Shown here piece after piece: positions 52,480 to 64,000 of a stretch of 64,000 nucleotides of DNA. Position 1 is the first letter of the stretch, and every line of letters begins with the position of its first letter. The notes beneath the pieces were generated by a model, which saw nothing but the letters and a program-made list of their open reading frames with translations, was not told where the DNA came from and searched no databases. Source of the stretch: Tyto alba (Eukaryota; Chordata; Aves; Strigiformes; Tytonidae); assembly GCF_018691265.1 (NCBI RefSeq), contig NW_024881261.1, positions 23,957,374-24,021,373 on the forward strand, in the 5' to 3' direction. The translations under genes were made by a program, and so were the position numbers.

Positions 52480-54599
52480 TTCTAAACATAAGAAGTTTAC
52501 CTAAGGAAAGGTAGGTACACATGTTCAGAGAAACAATCACAAACACAGTAACATCTACAGACTCAAGATGGAGTTCAGGTACAGATTTCTGGTACCTGAT
52601 CTAAAAATCATTGAGAAGTCCTGGCTACTACAGTCAGTCTTAACATGCTGAAGCCTTCTACAGCAAAGCTTTCCATAGAATCACTGGAAAGCTTTAAGTA
52701 CTAGCTCATCTTGCAGCTCTATGACATATCTTCTTTTTAAACTTGGAAGATATACTTTGATGAGGAAGGGTAAGGCAGGAAGGGACCCTAGAACTTACAT
52801 ATAGATTCTGTCGCTTTACTGCAGAGTACTCAAGTACTTTCTTATATCAATTCAGAGTTGAAATGTGTTTTCCCCTCTGTCAGACATGCTTCTATCCCCT
52901 CAAACCACTGTCAAAATCATAACTTTGGCAACAAACTCTCAATATATCACTACAGGGTTAATTTCCTTTTACCTTCTACTATCACACTTGAGTGCAGTGT
53001 GCTCAGCTTGGCTAAAAGCTCAAAGGGCATGAATAATGTAAGAGAACCCCACTTCCAGGACCATTAATGCCTCAGCCTTCGCTGGATCTCTCACCAGTTC
53101 TCACTTGCAGTACCCTACATTTCCTTTAAAGGTTACAGTACCAGCACTAAATCAAACTCAAAGCTCTCACGTATAGCACCACCCCACCAGCAACGAAGCC
53201 AACAGACTGCACAGACTTAAGTATCAAAGGGGGCCAGGAGAGGAGTGAGTGGCCCCTGCAGCCTCCTGGCTACACCAACTAGCTACTCCACTTTCTCAGC
53301 CTGTTGTCAGTTGCTCCTCAGCTTCTTTAACTTTTGCCTTCTGCACTGACATACTACGTCCTTGATTTAAGTAAAATCGCTTCAATTGCCTTTTAATTAT
53401 ACAAAGACCTAACAAATGTAAGAAAAAGTTTTAACATTTGGAAAAAAGTACTTTTTGCTTTCAAGTATGGCTGAAATCCAACTGAACTATTCACCTTGTA
53501 ACATAACATGGACATCAACCTTACAAGATGGCCCATGTCATATTAAGCTTGGGAAAATCTGGCAATAAAATAAGTTGTGGTCACAAGAAAATCCAACCAG
53601 GTGCATGCATAGAGGAAAATGGTGAGTCTGAACGTTATCTGGTGAGCCACAAACTTGATACATCACACATCTATGAAATTACACATAGTTCTTAATTGAA
53701 TCATTCCAAATCAAATCAGGAAAACACAACCAGAATTACAGGAAATACTGGAATATTGGGCAATTTGCCTTCAGCGTCTGCTCTGTTATGCTATCCGTAA
53801 AATACAATCGATAAACGTAACCATTAAGTAAATGCAAAATGTGATTAGTCCGATTCTTAAACAGAAAAAAATTAGGCAGAGACTTGTTTGGTGTCATGTG
53901 TCAGATACCTGCTTTGCACTACACTGCAACTATAATACAATTTCTGAATGCTGGAGAGGCTGGAAAAGCATATTACAAGCAAACAAGTGGAATGTAGAAA
54001 ATCCTCAGATTTGCACATACACAATTATGATTTGTATCAGCTTTCCCTGCATGCATAAACTGAAGTAGCAAAATACATAAAAACAAATTGTGAGGACTTA
54101 GAGGAATGTCTTAACACATAGCTATGAACCTAACACTGCATACAGACAAAAAAAAAGTCCTCTGCACTTCAGTTTTCATTTAGTTTGGCAAAGCTCACAC
54201 AACAGGAGTTTTAAGCGATGCTTCAAATAGGCACCAAAGAATAATTGAAGGGAAGGATGGGAAATCACAAGTATTTTTTGTGGTGATAAAACAATATTAA
54301 AAGAAAATGAAAGATGAGAGGTTTGAAGAGGACTGAAGATTCTAAGACTGGCTGGAAAGGATTACTTAAAACAAGTTTGAAGCTGTGGTTTGAAATATTT
54401 AGTATGTATAGAGGCATCTGTTCCAACCTTTGGAGGGCTAACTCAAATGTTCTTCTGCAAGCTTTATAAACAGTTCTGTGCAAGAAATCACCTGACAACT
54501 GTTTTGTACTGAACATTAAAAACTGTAATACAAGACATCTGTTCAAGTTATAAAATTACCTGTAACTCTTTAAAATGTATCAATCTACTTTGGTCATTA

Positions 54600-54690
54600 T
54601 ATTACCTAATAAGTTTTCTCAATATCACACATGACTGTGTGAAGTGCTTTGAAATGAAAGATACTATGTAAGTGGAAAACATTACTGCAA
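54600..54690 (+). repeat. Ancient SINE/LINE 3'-tail-like fragment
   Basis: GTGAAGTGCTTTGAAATGAA then ATACTATGTAAGTG follows the conserved amniote tail pattern GTAAAGCGCTTTGAGAT...GCTATATAAGTGC seen in old L2/MIR-related repeats. Tail motif only. Confidence 0.4.
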
Positions 54691-56929
54691 TACACTCAAC
54701 TTAATTTGGACATGTAGCAGGATGGCTCCTGTATTGAGACATCTGCTAGGAAACCGATTTGGCCAAATCACAGTGAGTGATAATGAGTGCTGTTTAATCA
54801 AGACAGTATTAACATAAATTTTAACTTGTGTCAAGTAGCTTAATGGTAAATTACTGAATGTTAAACAGACATGGAATTTTACACTCTGGTCTTTCAATAA
54901 ACAAATTCTTGAGTAAACTAAGCTGTACAGTTTCTTCCATGTGCAGTCAAAAAGAGCTAGACACAACCAGAAAGAGTTGAAGTCAAGCAATGTAAGACTT
55001 GGAATCATGAACTTCTTTTTCAAGTTAAAAAAAGGTTCAGTACTGGAATGCTCTTGATCTTTGAATTAAACACAAGATCTTTACCAAGAAAAGTACATCC
55101 AGATGTGGTTATAATTAGAAAGTAATAAAAGGTATTTTAATTAATTTTTGGCTTTTGTACATATATGACATTTCTGACTTGGATGCTTAATACGGAACAG
55201 GATAGAATCACTTAAAACAAGATTTTACATTTTATGTGGATAAGCATCAGTGAATTTCTGGCCTTAGCACTGTAAAAATGTCTATAAACAACATGTCTTT
55301 CCATAATAACCCTAGATCGTGTGGTTTCATCCATTATTCATTGATTTTGCAAGTCAGCACATCCACATACTCTGTCAGAGAATGCTGTGACTGAAAAATA
55401 GGTTTCTTATTGTGACATGCACACAAAAAGTGTCTGTGTGCAGGTAGACAGAAGAACATACATCTGGTTTCATACTGTGCATGAACACATGCATGAAGTG
55501 AACAGCGGTCCTAAATGATTACAAGAGCATATGCAAAGGGCTAAAAAGATTGTTGATAATGTCCCAGTCGCAGGTCTTTCGTTTGCAGAGCTTAGAAGGA
55601 GCCACGGCTTTCAACGCCATCATTTTATTAACACTAAACTCCACAATTAAGTAGGACTTGCTCCTTCCACTGTCACTTCAAAATCACAGCGTCTCTGCCA
55701 AGAGTCGCACTCTTCCCATGCTATTCCTTCCACTCTTGACCTGTGCAAGCTGAAATCTCAGTAAGGGACAAGAAGGACAAGTTTTTCCACAGGTCTAATT
55801 CTCAAAGTAACAGCCACCTGGGGGGGGGGAAGCATGCTGTTGCCATGGAAACAGAGCACAAAAATACTCCAATTAGATCAAGTACCTCTTGGAGGATCAA
55901 GCACACTGCTGAACAGTTAGTGGAACTTCCCCTAGCACACAGGAAGGGATAGGACAGTGAACACAGTCAGCCCAGATGTCTCCACCATCACACCATCACC
56001 CAGATTTCAAAAGATCAGGGACAGCTTTTCAAAAGTGAGTCCCTCACTACACTTGGTGAGGAAAGGCATCTTGTTTGTGAAAACAATTACCATCCCATGA
56101 AGGCCCTGAACTGGGAAGACAATAAATTGCACAGCTTGCTTAAATTCTTGACAGATGCAATACAGAATCCAGGACGTGGTGTTTAACAGAGGACTGCAGA
56201 AATGCCTGGGCCTGCCCCAAAAGTTTACAGGCTGAATTCAAAAGCAATGCTGGTGAATGGTAAAGAAGAAAATTAACCTACATCTTACTAGAGCTGTTCT
56301 GTTCCTTGTTCTCTAAGAGATGAAAGTGAATAAGTAGAACGTGATAATGTAATTCAAGACTGTATCATAATGAACACACAAAAGTGTCTGAATTAAGACC
56401 ACATAGGCAAACTCAATATCAGACTACTCTAATTTTCAAGTGACTTTAAAATCATTCTTGTGCATAAATCTATAGCTTTGTTCCTCCCTCCAATCCTTTT
56501 GAGATCCCTTAACTGTGTAAGCTGCTCATACCCCAAACTACACAAACAGTATGAGACTGCAAGAATCTAATCAGTCAGAACACTGTAGTTAAAATCAGTA
56601 TTAATGAGAACACCAAGCACACAAAAGCCAGCTCCAGGTTTTCAGGAAAAAGGGAATTGTCAATTGTCAGCATTAGGACTCCTCATACTATCTAAGATGA
56701 GGTGAAACCAGGAATCAGTAGCTATTTGATACCCTAAACCACTAATTTTGCTAGGACATTTTAAACGTCAGAGATGGCAGGGGATTCCAAGAGGTTAGTA
56801 ATTAACAGTACAATGCTACCAGACATTAATTCCCCCAACTCTGAATCTTTTACCCTTCCTTCTCATCACCCCAAAACATCTCATATTAGAAGAAACTAGA
56901 CACTGGCAAGCTAGAAGAATGACTTATTT

Positions 56930-56990
56930 TACAAGGGTGTTGTGAAGCTTAATTCATGTTTGTAAAGCCCTTTGTATTGTGCCTTTCTTC
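56930..56990 (+). repeat. Ancient MIR-like SINE fragment
   Basis: AGGGTGTTGTGAAGCTTAAT followed by TTCATGTTTGTAAAGCCCTTTG closely follows the MIR 3' pattern AGGGTTGTTGTGAGGATTAA...ATGTAAAGCGCTT. Confidence 0.5.
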
Positions 56991-58749
56991 TACTGTGGGA
57001 ACCTCACAGTATTATCAATAAGGTCTCTTCTACAGTAGAAAGGCTTTGCTAAAATAGCTATACTAGCAAATCTGCCTAGTCAAGATGTGGTTTACACAGG
57101 CAAAAAAGTTATTTTGCCAGAACAGCTAACACCACTTCCCTGAAAAAACAAGCTATATTGGCAGAAGCACATTTTTGGTGGTATCTAACTGTATCTAGCA
57201 GAAAATATTGTATGTCAACTAAGGATGATTGCTGCAGATTCTTAACACACAGTTAATGCTGACAAAATGTTGAAGAGCAGTTCTGACCAACGTATTTTGG
57301 ATATTGCAAATGAAGGATGTGATTTTACTACTTTCACAATACCAAGCCTCTGTGTTCATTTATTCATGTGAATGAGCTACAAGCAATAGAGCCCTCTGTA
57401 AAGAGATCCTGTTAGCAGCAAATGCACTTGACTTTTTTTTTATACAAAATAATTGTTGGGGGTTTTTTCCTTTAAGAAGCAAGAAGTCAAAGGAATAAAG
57501 ACAATTAAGATTAAGCCCTCATCAGATATAGTTTGCCAAATAGGAAAGAACAGAATATAAACAGCACTGGAATGAATGCCTAGAAACTACTCATACAGCT
57601 GCAAAGAACACACACTGGGGTATAAGAAACTAGTTCATGTGACAGTCGTTTTTAACTGTGCTATTATTTTCTACTCTAGATCCCAGTTTTTCCACTCAAG
57701 TTTAAAACATCATCAAATATCCAATTGATATTTGTCTCCTAACAAAGGTGGAGAGGTTCCATCATGCCAAGTTCCCAAACAACTACTTGCCATTTTTTCC
57801 TAGTCGGGTTTAGCCTTATTCTGAGCTGCTTTGGGTGGCAGCCTGCAGCTACCAGCAATAGTGCATTTACATTTTGTCTTTCACCATTTCCGCATCTTGC
57901 TAGAAGCCTGTAGCAAATCTTACCACCTAAGGGCTTGCTTACACAGGGAAAGGAAACTCATCTTTTTCACATCTCCGGAAGGCTTTTCTCCAGCAGCTAC
58001 CTGCATTTATTTTAGAAGAGTGTCTCTCCACATCCATCTACAGCAGCACACAATTTTCTAACACCCACAACACCAAAGCTATACGCTACAGTGTAAGACT
58101 TTGACAGAGCCAGGTTTCAAATGTGTGGTGGGTTATAAACCAGATAAACATTTTCCCACAAACTGATCCAGATCAGACATGCCTGAATCTGGAATGATGC
58201 TCAAAATCCACATGACAGAAATTGCCAGAGTTAAGGGAAGTAAGCTACTTAACAACATGGAAAACCTGTTTTCCATATGAATGATGGTTTCATTACCAAA
58301 ATTTAAGCAGGTGTATTCAGTTGCTTTCCACTGAAAAGTAAAGCTAAATCTACTTTAAAGCAAAACTAAACATGAAATTCAATCTTCTCTGCTACTGAGA
58401 CAAATTAGAAAAAGACTAGCTGCCATAAATTCATCAGTAACCTATTATTTACCAACATAGCAGTGTAAAATACAAAGCCCACATACCAGGACTACTACCT
58501 GATCCACTGTTTTGTTACACTTAAGAATTATTTACGTGACCTCTGAAAAAATAACCCTAATAATAAGCAGTAATTTATAACTGCTACATGTTCTCTCAGT
58601 CACTGATATACCTGTCTGTATAGCATGAAGAACAGTACTGACCTAAAAACCAGACTTGACAGTGCTAGACTAGGCTTAAAAAGAACAAGGTTCAAATGAG
58701 AGTCAAAATACATGAAATCTTTCTGCAGATTGGCTAAGCTATAGACCAA

Positions 58750-59388
58750 AATGTGCCCAGGTGTCCAAGAAGGCCAACAGCATCTTGGCTTCTATCAGAA
58801 ATTGTGTAGCCAGAAGGACTAGGGAAGTGATCGTCCCCTGTAGCCGGCACTGGTGAGGCTGCACCTTGAATACTGTGTTCAGTGTTTGGCCCCTCACTAC
58901 GAGAAAGACACTGTGGTGCTGGAGCACGTCCAAACAGGAGCAAAGAAGCTTGTGAAGGGTCTGGAGCACAAGCCTTATGAGGAGAAGCTGAGGGTACTGG
59001 GGTTGTTCAGCCTGGAGAAAAGGAGACTCAGGGGAGACCCCACCACTCTCTACAACTACCTGAAAGGAGGTTGTAGTGAGGTGGGTGTTGATCTCTTCTC
59101 CCAAGGAACAAGGACTTGGGAGAAGAGACCAACAAGGACAAGAGGCAATGGCCTCAAGTTGCACCAGGGCAGGTTTAGATTGGATATTAGGAAAAATTTC
59201 TTCACCAAAAGGGTTGTCAAGCATTGGAACAGGCTGCCCAGGGAAGTGGCAGTCACCATCCCTGAAGGTTTTTAAAAGACATGTAGATGTGGCGCTTAGG
59301 GATGTGGTCTAGTGGTGGACTTGGCAGTGTTAGGTTAACGGTTGGACTCAATGATCTTAAGGGTTTTCAACCTAAACGATTATATAAA
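58750..59388 (+). mobile_element. CR1 LINE, 5'-truncated 3' end with ORF2 remnant
   Basis: A non-LTR retrotransposon fragment of the avian CR1 group. It starts within the C-terminal part of the reverse-transcriptase ORF (CAQVSKKANSILASIRN near 58.76 kb). After a one-base loss near 58.84 kb it continues in another frame (58853-59275) with RPHLEYCVQ-like (here RLHLEYCVQ), [28 protein letters not shown] and RLDIRKNFF...[10 protein letters not shown] second frame change precedes [12 protein letters not shown]. The 3' end carries ATGATCTTAAGGGTTTTCAA and CCTAAACGATTATATA, the decayed form of the CR1 tail. An unusual insertion sits at about 59115-59138. It is not functional. CR1 copies usually lack clear target duplications and none is seen. 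Confidence 0.93.
59092..59128. repeat. 14-bp perfect inverted repeat inside the CR1
   Basis: Left arm TCTCTTCTCCCAAG (59092-59105), nine-base loop, right arm CTTGGGAGAAGAGA (59115-59128). The direct word AACAAGGA occurs at 59107-59114 and again at 59131-59138, bracketing the right arm. Typical CR1 copies have only the left arm here. Confidence 0.85.
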
Positions 59389-62300
59389 GCTACAGCACCA
59401 AAAGGCTGGGCTTTCTTGCTTCCAGTTAAGAAGCACTTTGTCAGAAGAGCATTAAGAAAAGCTGGATCATGTTTCCTTTATCCACTAGCACACTTTTTGA
59501 ATGTAAGCAGCTGTTCCTAATCAATGACAGTTAGATATTAACACTTCATACAACATGAAAATTTGTCACAGTCTTCTTCCAAAAACTACAAAGATGTTTT
59601 TCCCCCTCAGCTCTGTGCCACAGGTCAGACAGCACTCAATTTGCTGTACCAACAGCACAGTTGCCATGTACCCCTCCATCCTCCATGGCATCCTCTATTG
59701 GTATTACTAGAAGGTTTTCATGAAGATCAAGGAAAGAATATGGCCATTACACAGTAACTACATTTCTATCTGGAAAAGTTCATTCTTCCCTTTAGGATAC
59801 CTCAGCAGAAAAATTTAAGGTTAACAACCTTTAAAGGCAAAGCTATCTTGCCTCCGCTTCTTCCCATTCCACTCACTTCTCTTAGCTCCTTCCCTTCCTT
59901 CCTTAACTGTCACCTCTCTTTAGCCTCTGATCACACTGACTGATCCCTTCATTTCTTCCCAGGAAGAGAACTCACAGGAAATTTGCAGGGTTCAGTGCAT
60001 AATCTTGCTGTATGCCCTGGGTCCTACCCACACAAAACTGTTCCCTTGCTGAGCACGTCTTGACAGTGAAGTTTAGCTAAAGCATTTAAAGCAAGAGTCT
60101 AGGAGCAAATACATGGAGGCTGAGGCCAGGCTTCCCAGTGGAAGGTCACCTACTCTGAAACATCCCTCCATCACTGACAACGATATCCCGCATTTATCAT
60201 TCTCAATTTCAAGTACACTTCAAGGCCAACTTTGTTTCTCTTAAACAAAAATGGAAGAAAAAGCATACACTCTGGCTGAGGCTTTTTTCCTCTTTGTTTT
60301 CTGAAACATATACATGCTCCAAAGTTTCTGCGAGGGTATAAATGAAATGTAAAGGGTAGAAACAACAGTTACTCATCATGATCTGCTGTTCTGTTCTACA
60401 GTGAAGCACAGTGCTGCAACCAGAAAAGAACTTCAGTAAAATAATGAGGAGCTCACTTCTACTCAGAAAGCTGAAGCACCCTGAACTGTATGGGAGGACT
60501 GAGGCTTCATGTTTTCAGCAAGCTCAGACAAATAAGCTCAAGCTGTTGCTTTTGACCTTTGAGGCCCTTCACAATTTGTGTCCTGAACCACTAAGATCAG
60601 GAAATAGTCTAGGACAGGTTAAAGATTTAGCCAGTAAAAAGCATTTACATATCAATGATGAACTTCCTAGTTCTAACAGAATGGAAGTTCACATACTTTC
60701 AGAGCATGCTTGGCTTATGTACTCAAACTTTATGGGGATGATGGGAGGAAGGATAAATACAGAGGAACAAAAGATTTTATTTTTTGATATGTAGGTTTTG
60801 TAGCTCTCAAATCATCTGTACAGATGAAGTTTAGAATTAGATCTAACTGCACCTAAAGATATTTATTGTAAAGGAACAACACAATTTGGAAAAAATATGC
60901 AGAACTGAAGATATACTAATTTTGCACAAAGAGCTGTGGTACAATCAAAATCCAGACTTTCTTGCACGTTAAGTACCATTTAAAAGCTCAACCATAAATA
61001 CATGGTATTTTTTCCAGTGTAAAAAAAAAAAAAAAACAACAAACAAACAAACAAACAACAACAACAACAAAAAAATCAAAAACCAAAACAAACAAACCCA
61101 ACAACAGCAACAAAACAAAACAAACAAACAGAAAAAGCAGAACTCTGGGAAATCAATCAGCCTGTCTATGAATCTATTTGTGCACACTATTTCTTTTAAT
61201 GTAAAACACAGGCTTCAAATGCAGCTGCATCTATTTCATAATTCACATCATCACCTAACTATAACAGCAGCATAACAATCTCTGCTTACACACAAGGTAT
61301 CTATGACAAACCATCAGTCCTAATTGAGGAGAATATGTTATAGACAACAATTAGAAAACTGCATTTGGCCTCCAAGAAACAGCACTTAAATTCCAATTTG
61401 TTCTCATTTTAATAGATGTCTGTATTTTAACATAATGAGAACATACTTGGATGCAGTTTTATCACTTCTTTCACAAAGGAAAAGAGCAATCACTCTTTAG
61501 CTAAAAATGGGTCAGAAAAATGCTACCTTAAGACTGAGCATGCAAGACCGTTAAATGCAGGTGCCTCCTCCATCAAAATGTTAACACTTTGAACACTGCT
61601 TTTCCACAAACATTTAATTTACAAACAATTCTTTTGTAAGAAGTTTTCTTGAAACAGCTGTAAAACAAACATTTGAAGACCAAAACTGTGATGTGTATTA
61701 CATTTCTCCCCACCTTTCATAGCATGTGTCAGAGCCAGTGTCTCTCACAGAAGTACAGAAGAGTACTTCTAAACCAGCAGACAAACACAATATGAAAATC
61801 TGTAATGTGATCTGATAATAGCTGATCCTAAATTACTTTTAGCGTCCTAAGATTTTAAAAGGTAAAGAAAAAAAAAAATCAGTGCTGCATAAGTTTCATA
61901 TAATCATCTGAATGGCTCTATTGTCTCTTTCGTCATGCTAAAGTTTGCTTTGTTGTTGTTTTCATCTTTCCTTTTAAAATAGCCTCCTGCAGCTCTAAAC
62001 TAAAGATCTTCCTGGAGCTTCTATGCGACAGCTGCAGTATCTTAGCCATCTGTTTAATTTATATTTGCTAATGCAGCTCCTGCTGTTTTCAACTGACAGC
62101 TTTTTTCTCTCTTATTACCCCCACACGGGAAACCATTGCACTTGCCAAAGTTTCTCTGTAGTCTCAGATGTCAAATCAAGTCTGGTGACAAAAGGTGATG
62201 AATGAGGCTCCTATGCACCTCCCTTTTGTTTTGTTAAAATTATGAAAATCTGTAAGGGGGTTTTATGTTATTTCTTTAAACAAAAAGAAAGGAAGAAGTA

Positions 62301-64000
62301 TAGAAACAAAGAGGGAAATGGTAAAGGGAAATCATGCTCCTCTCCTTTCAACACGGCAATTCTGTGGGAAGGTTGAGTCAAGAGAATCTCCAAGATACTC
62401 CCAGAAGCAGAATATCCATTCACAAAAGCCATGATTCAACCTCTTCAGTCATCTATGAGCACCTACCAAAGACTACTGTCTTTCTCTCACTTGCAACCAA
62501 CATGCCTCCTAACTTTTCTACAGTGCTCTGGATCTCAGAAGTATTCACAAGTCAGTGGGAAGTGATGGAGTCCCAAGGCCCCCATGTTGCAATACCAGTG
62601 GTTACTGCCATCCTGTAAAGCCTTCTGCAGGAAGGTGCAGGGCCTGCACCCTCTGTGCTATTAAAAGACACCGGATAAAAGTACAAACTGGGTCCTGAAA
62701 CAGCAGTCGGCTTTATACAGCAAGCACAGATGTTACTGTAACTTCCTGTAACTCCCCTACAGCATGATCACAAGAAGATTCAAGAGTCTATCCCTGATGA
62801 AAAATGACATCAGGTTTAACATAAAACTTTGAAATTTAACACAGATAGCCATGTCCTGCTTAAAACTGTATCAGCTGCATCACAATGAGCTCTGCAATAC
62901 CTGTCCCAGGTGATGCAACACTCTTATGTTACAAGGACCACATTTCAGCGACTAGCCCCAGTCCAGAAACAAGCAGACACATTAAACACAAAGTGCTGCA
63001 CATAAACCAAACCCAGAAGCATGACCACTCTTCCTTTCTAAATTCCCCCTTTCAAAACAACTTTATTAACTGGAAAGATTCACAGAAACATGAAGTAGAC
63101 ACTTCCCAAAGGGCTGAGAGATGCGTCCTTTTCTGGTACCAGAGAGAGCCCATCATAGAAGCTGATAAGGAGCTATCAGAGATGCATGTTTGATGGAATA
63201 CTTGGGAGACAACAAGTCATAATCTCTTATTACCACTGTTCCCAGAACATTAGGATGAGAAATTAAATCTATTAAAGAGTTGGCTTCAGCTCCTAACATC
63301 AAAGCAACCCATAGGATGAAACTTGTGACAGCTCCCTATCTTGTGCACAATCATCCCACCAAGCTCTGGAGGATAAAGTCACATGAAGCAAAATGAACAT
63401 TTCTACTTTTGAAAGTATAGCAAGCTAGTGACAAAAATAACTACTGGTGCACTCTGGAGAAGGTTACTGCTTCACCTTTATATCCCTACTCCTTGAATAA
63501 CTGTGGTACAAAAAGTTGATCTTTGAAGAACCTATTGGACAAAACAAAAAAGCTAAAAAGAACAACCTAGTGTATTAGGTCTAAAGTTATTCCAATAGTT
63601 ATACAATATGTGAGGACGTTACATCCTTTTCTACCCAGATTTTGTCGAAGAGCAAGATAAGTCAACTCTTAATTTTCATTCTGTATCTCAGTCTTTCCAT
63701 CTGTAAATATACGTAAATGTTGGTATACTTCACTATAGTACTATTCTACAGTGTTACAGGCTAAACACCCAGCACAGATTCTAATGCTTTTATAACTCAG
63801 TGCCAATATCAAGAAGAAAAATCACCTCAAGGAGTATACAGGCCTGAAAACCTGAGGAGTCACTACTCAGCTTCAGCTTATTATTTGTATTTTATAGCAT
63901 TTTGTAAGTAACACAATCAAGAAAGTATGAAGTATAATAACGTACACATAATGTCCCAAGTCACCAAAGATTTGTTTCTTACGAGTTTTACCAAGATATT
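59389..64000. other. Non-coding stretch to the window end
   Basis: No exon recognised. It includes the A/C-rich simple repeat at 61.02-61.13 kb and an open frame at 60411-60794 whose KLKLLLLTFEALHNLCPE stretch only loosely recalls a LINE reverse-transcriptase C-terminus. The rest appears unique. Confidence 0.6.
61021..61131 (+). repeat. A-rich (CAAA)n/(CAA)n compound simple repeat
   Basis: A16 followed by interspersed CAAA, CAA and AAAACA units for about 110 bases. The minus-strand open frame across it is a low-complexity artefact. Confidence 0.9.

Larger units (their letters stand above)
49373..58749. other. Non-coding stretch
   Basis: No exon recognised. It holds a polypurine tract near 52.4 kb, two ancient SINE-like fragments near 54.64 and 56.95 kb and a run of 11 G near 55.82 kb. 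Otherwise unique A+T-rich sequence. Confidence 0.6.

Noticed and set aside
58739..59259. Minus-strand open frames over the CR1
   Set aside because: Antisense to the CR1 ORF2 remnant and only shadows of it.
60969..61187. Minus-strand frame rich in Phe, Leu, Cys and Val
   Set aside because: Translation of the (CAAA)n simple repeat on the opposite strand.
1..64000. CRISPR arrays, tRNA/rRNA genes, bacterial operons, telomeric repeats
   Set aside because: None seen. No regularly spaced direct repeats, cloverleaf consensus or TTAGGG arrays were found by reading.

Overview
This is vertebrate, almost certainly avian, chromosomal DNA. It is A+T-leaning: hand counts of eleven 60-base lines taken along the window give 262 G+C in 660 bases. 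It is rich in homopolymer runs and nearly free of long reading frames. Two interspersed repeats point to a bird: a CR1 LINE 3' end ending in the typical CR1 tail at 58.75-59.39 kb, and a complete solo long terminal repeat of a common avian ERVL-like family at 30.96-31.93 kb with its target-site duplication intact. Nothing looks prokaryotic. I see no operons, CRISPR arrays, tRNA or rRNA genes.

One protein-coding exon is certain. On the minus strand, 4547-5539 is the first coding exon of NDST2 (heparan sulfate N-deacetylase/N-sulfotransferase 2). It encodes 331 residues: a short cytosolic tail, the Golgi membrane anchor and most of the luminal N-deacetylase domain. It begins at an ATG in a good Kozak context and ends in phase 0 at a GTAAAA donor. 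Bases 1-4546 are the start of the following intron; the later coding exons must lie left of the window. A plausible 3' splice site for the 5'UTR part of this exon is at 5651-5652.

The remaining 58 kb, upstream of NDST2 in transcript sense, holds no exon I can recognise. It is either intergenic or a long 5' non-coding intron. It contains scattered ancient MIR-like SINE pieces, two or three G+C-rich tracts that look like decayed LTRs, short tandem duplications, a purine-rich G-quadruplex-prone tract at about 23.3 kb, the solo LTR and the CR1. CAMK2G, which lies just upstream of NDST2 in mammals, was looked for by eye through its conserved kinase and hub motifs and not found.

I found no convincing new multi-gene system. 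The most distinctive observations are a hairpin-forming insertion inside the CR1 copy that looks like a template-switch event, the LTR with precise ends and 5-bp duplication lying upstream of NDST2 in the same orientation, the G-quadruplex-prone tract, and the apparent distance between NDST2 and its usual neighbour.
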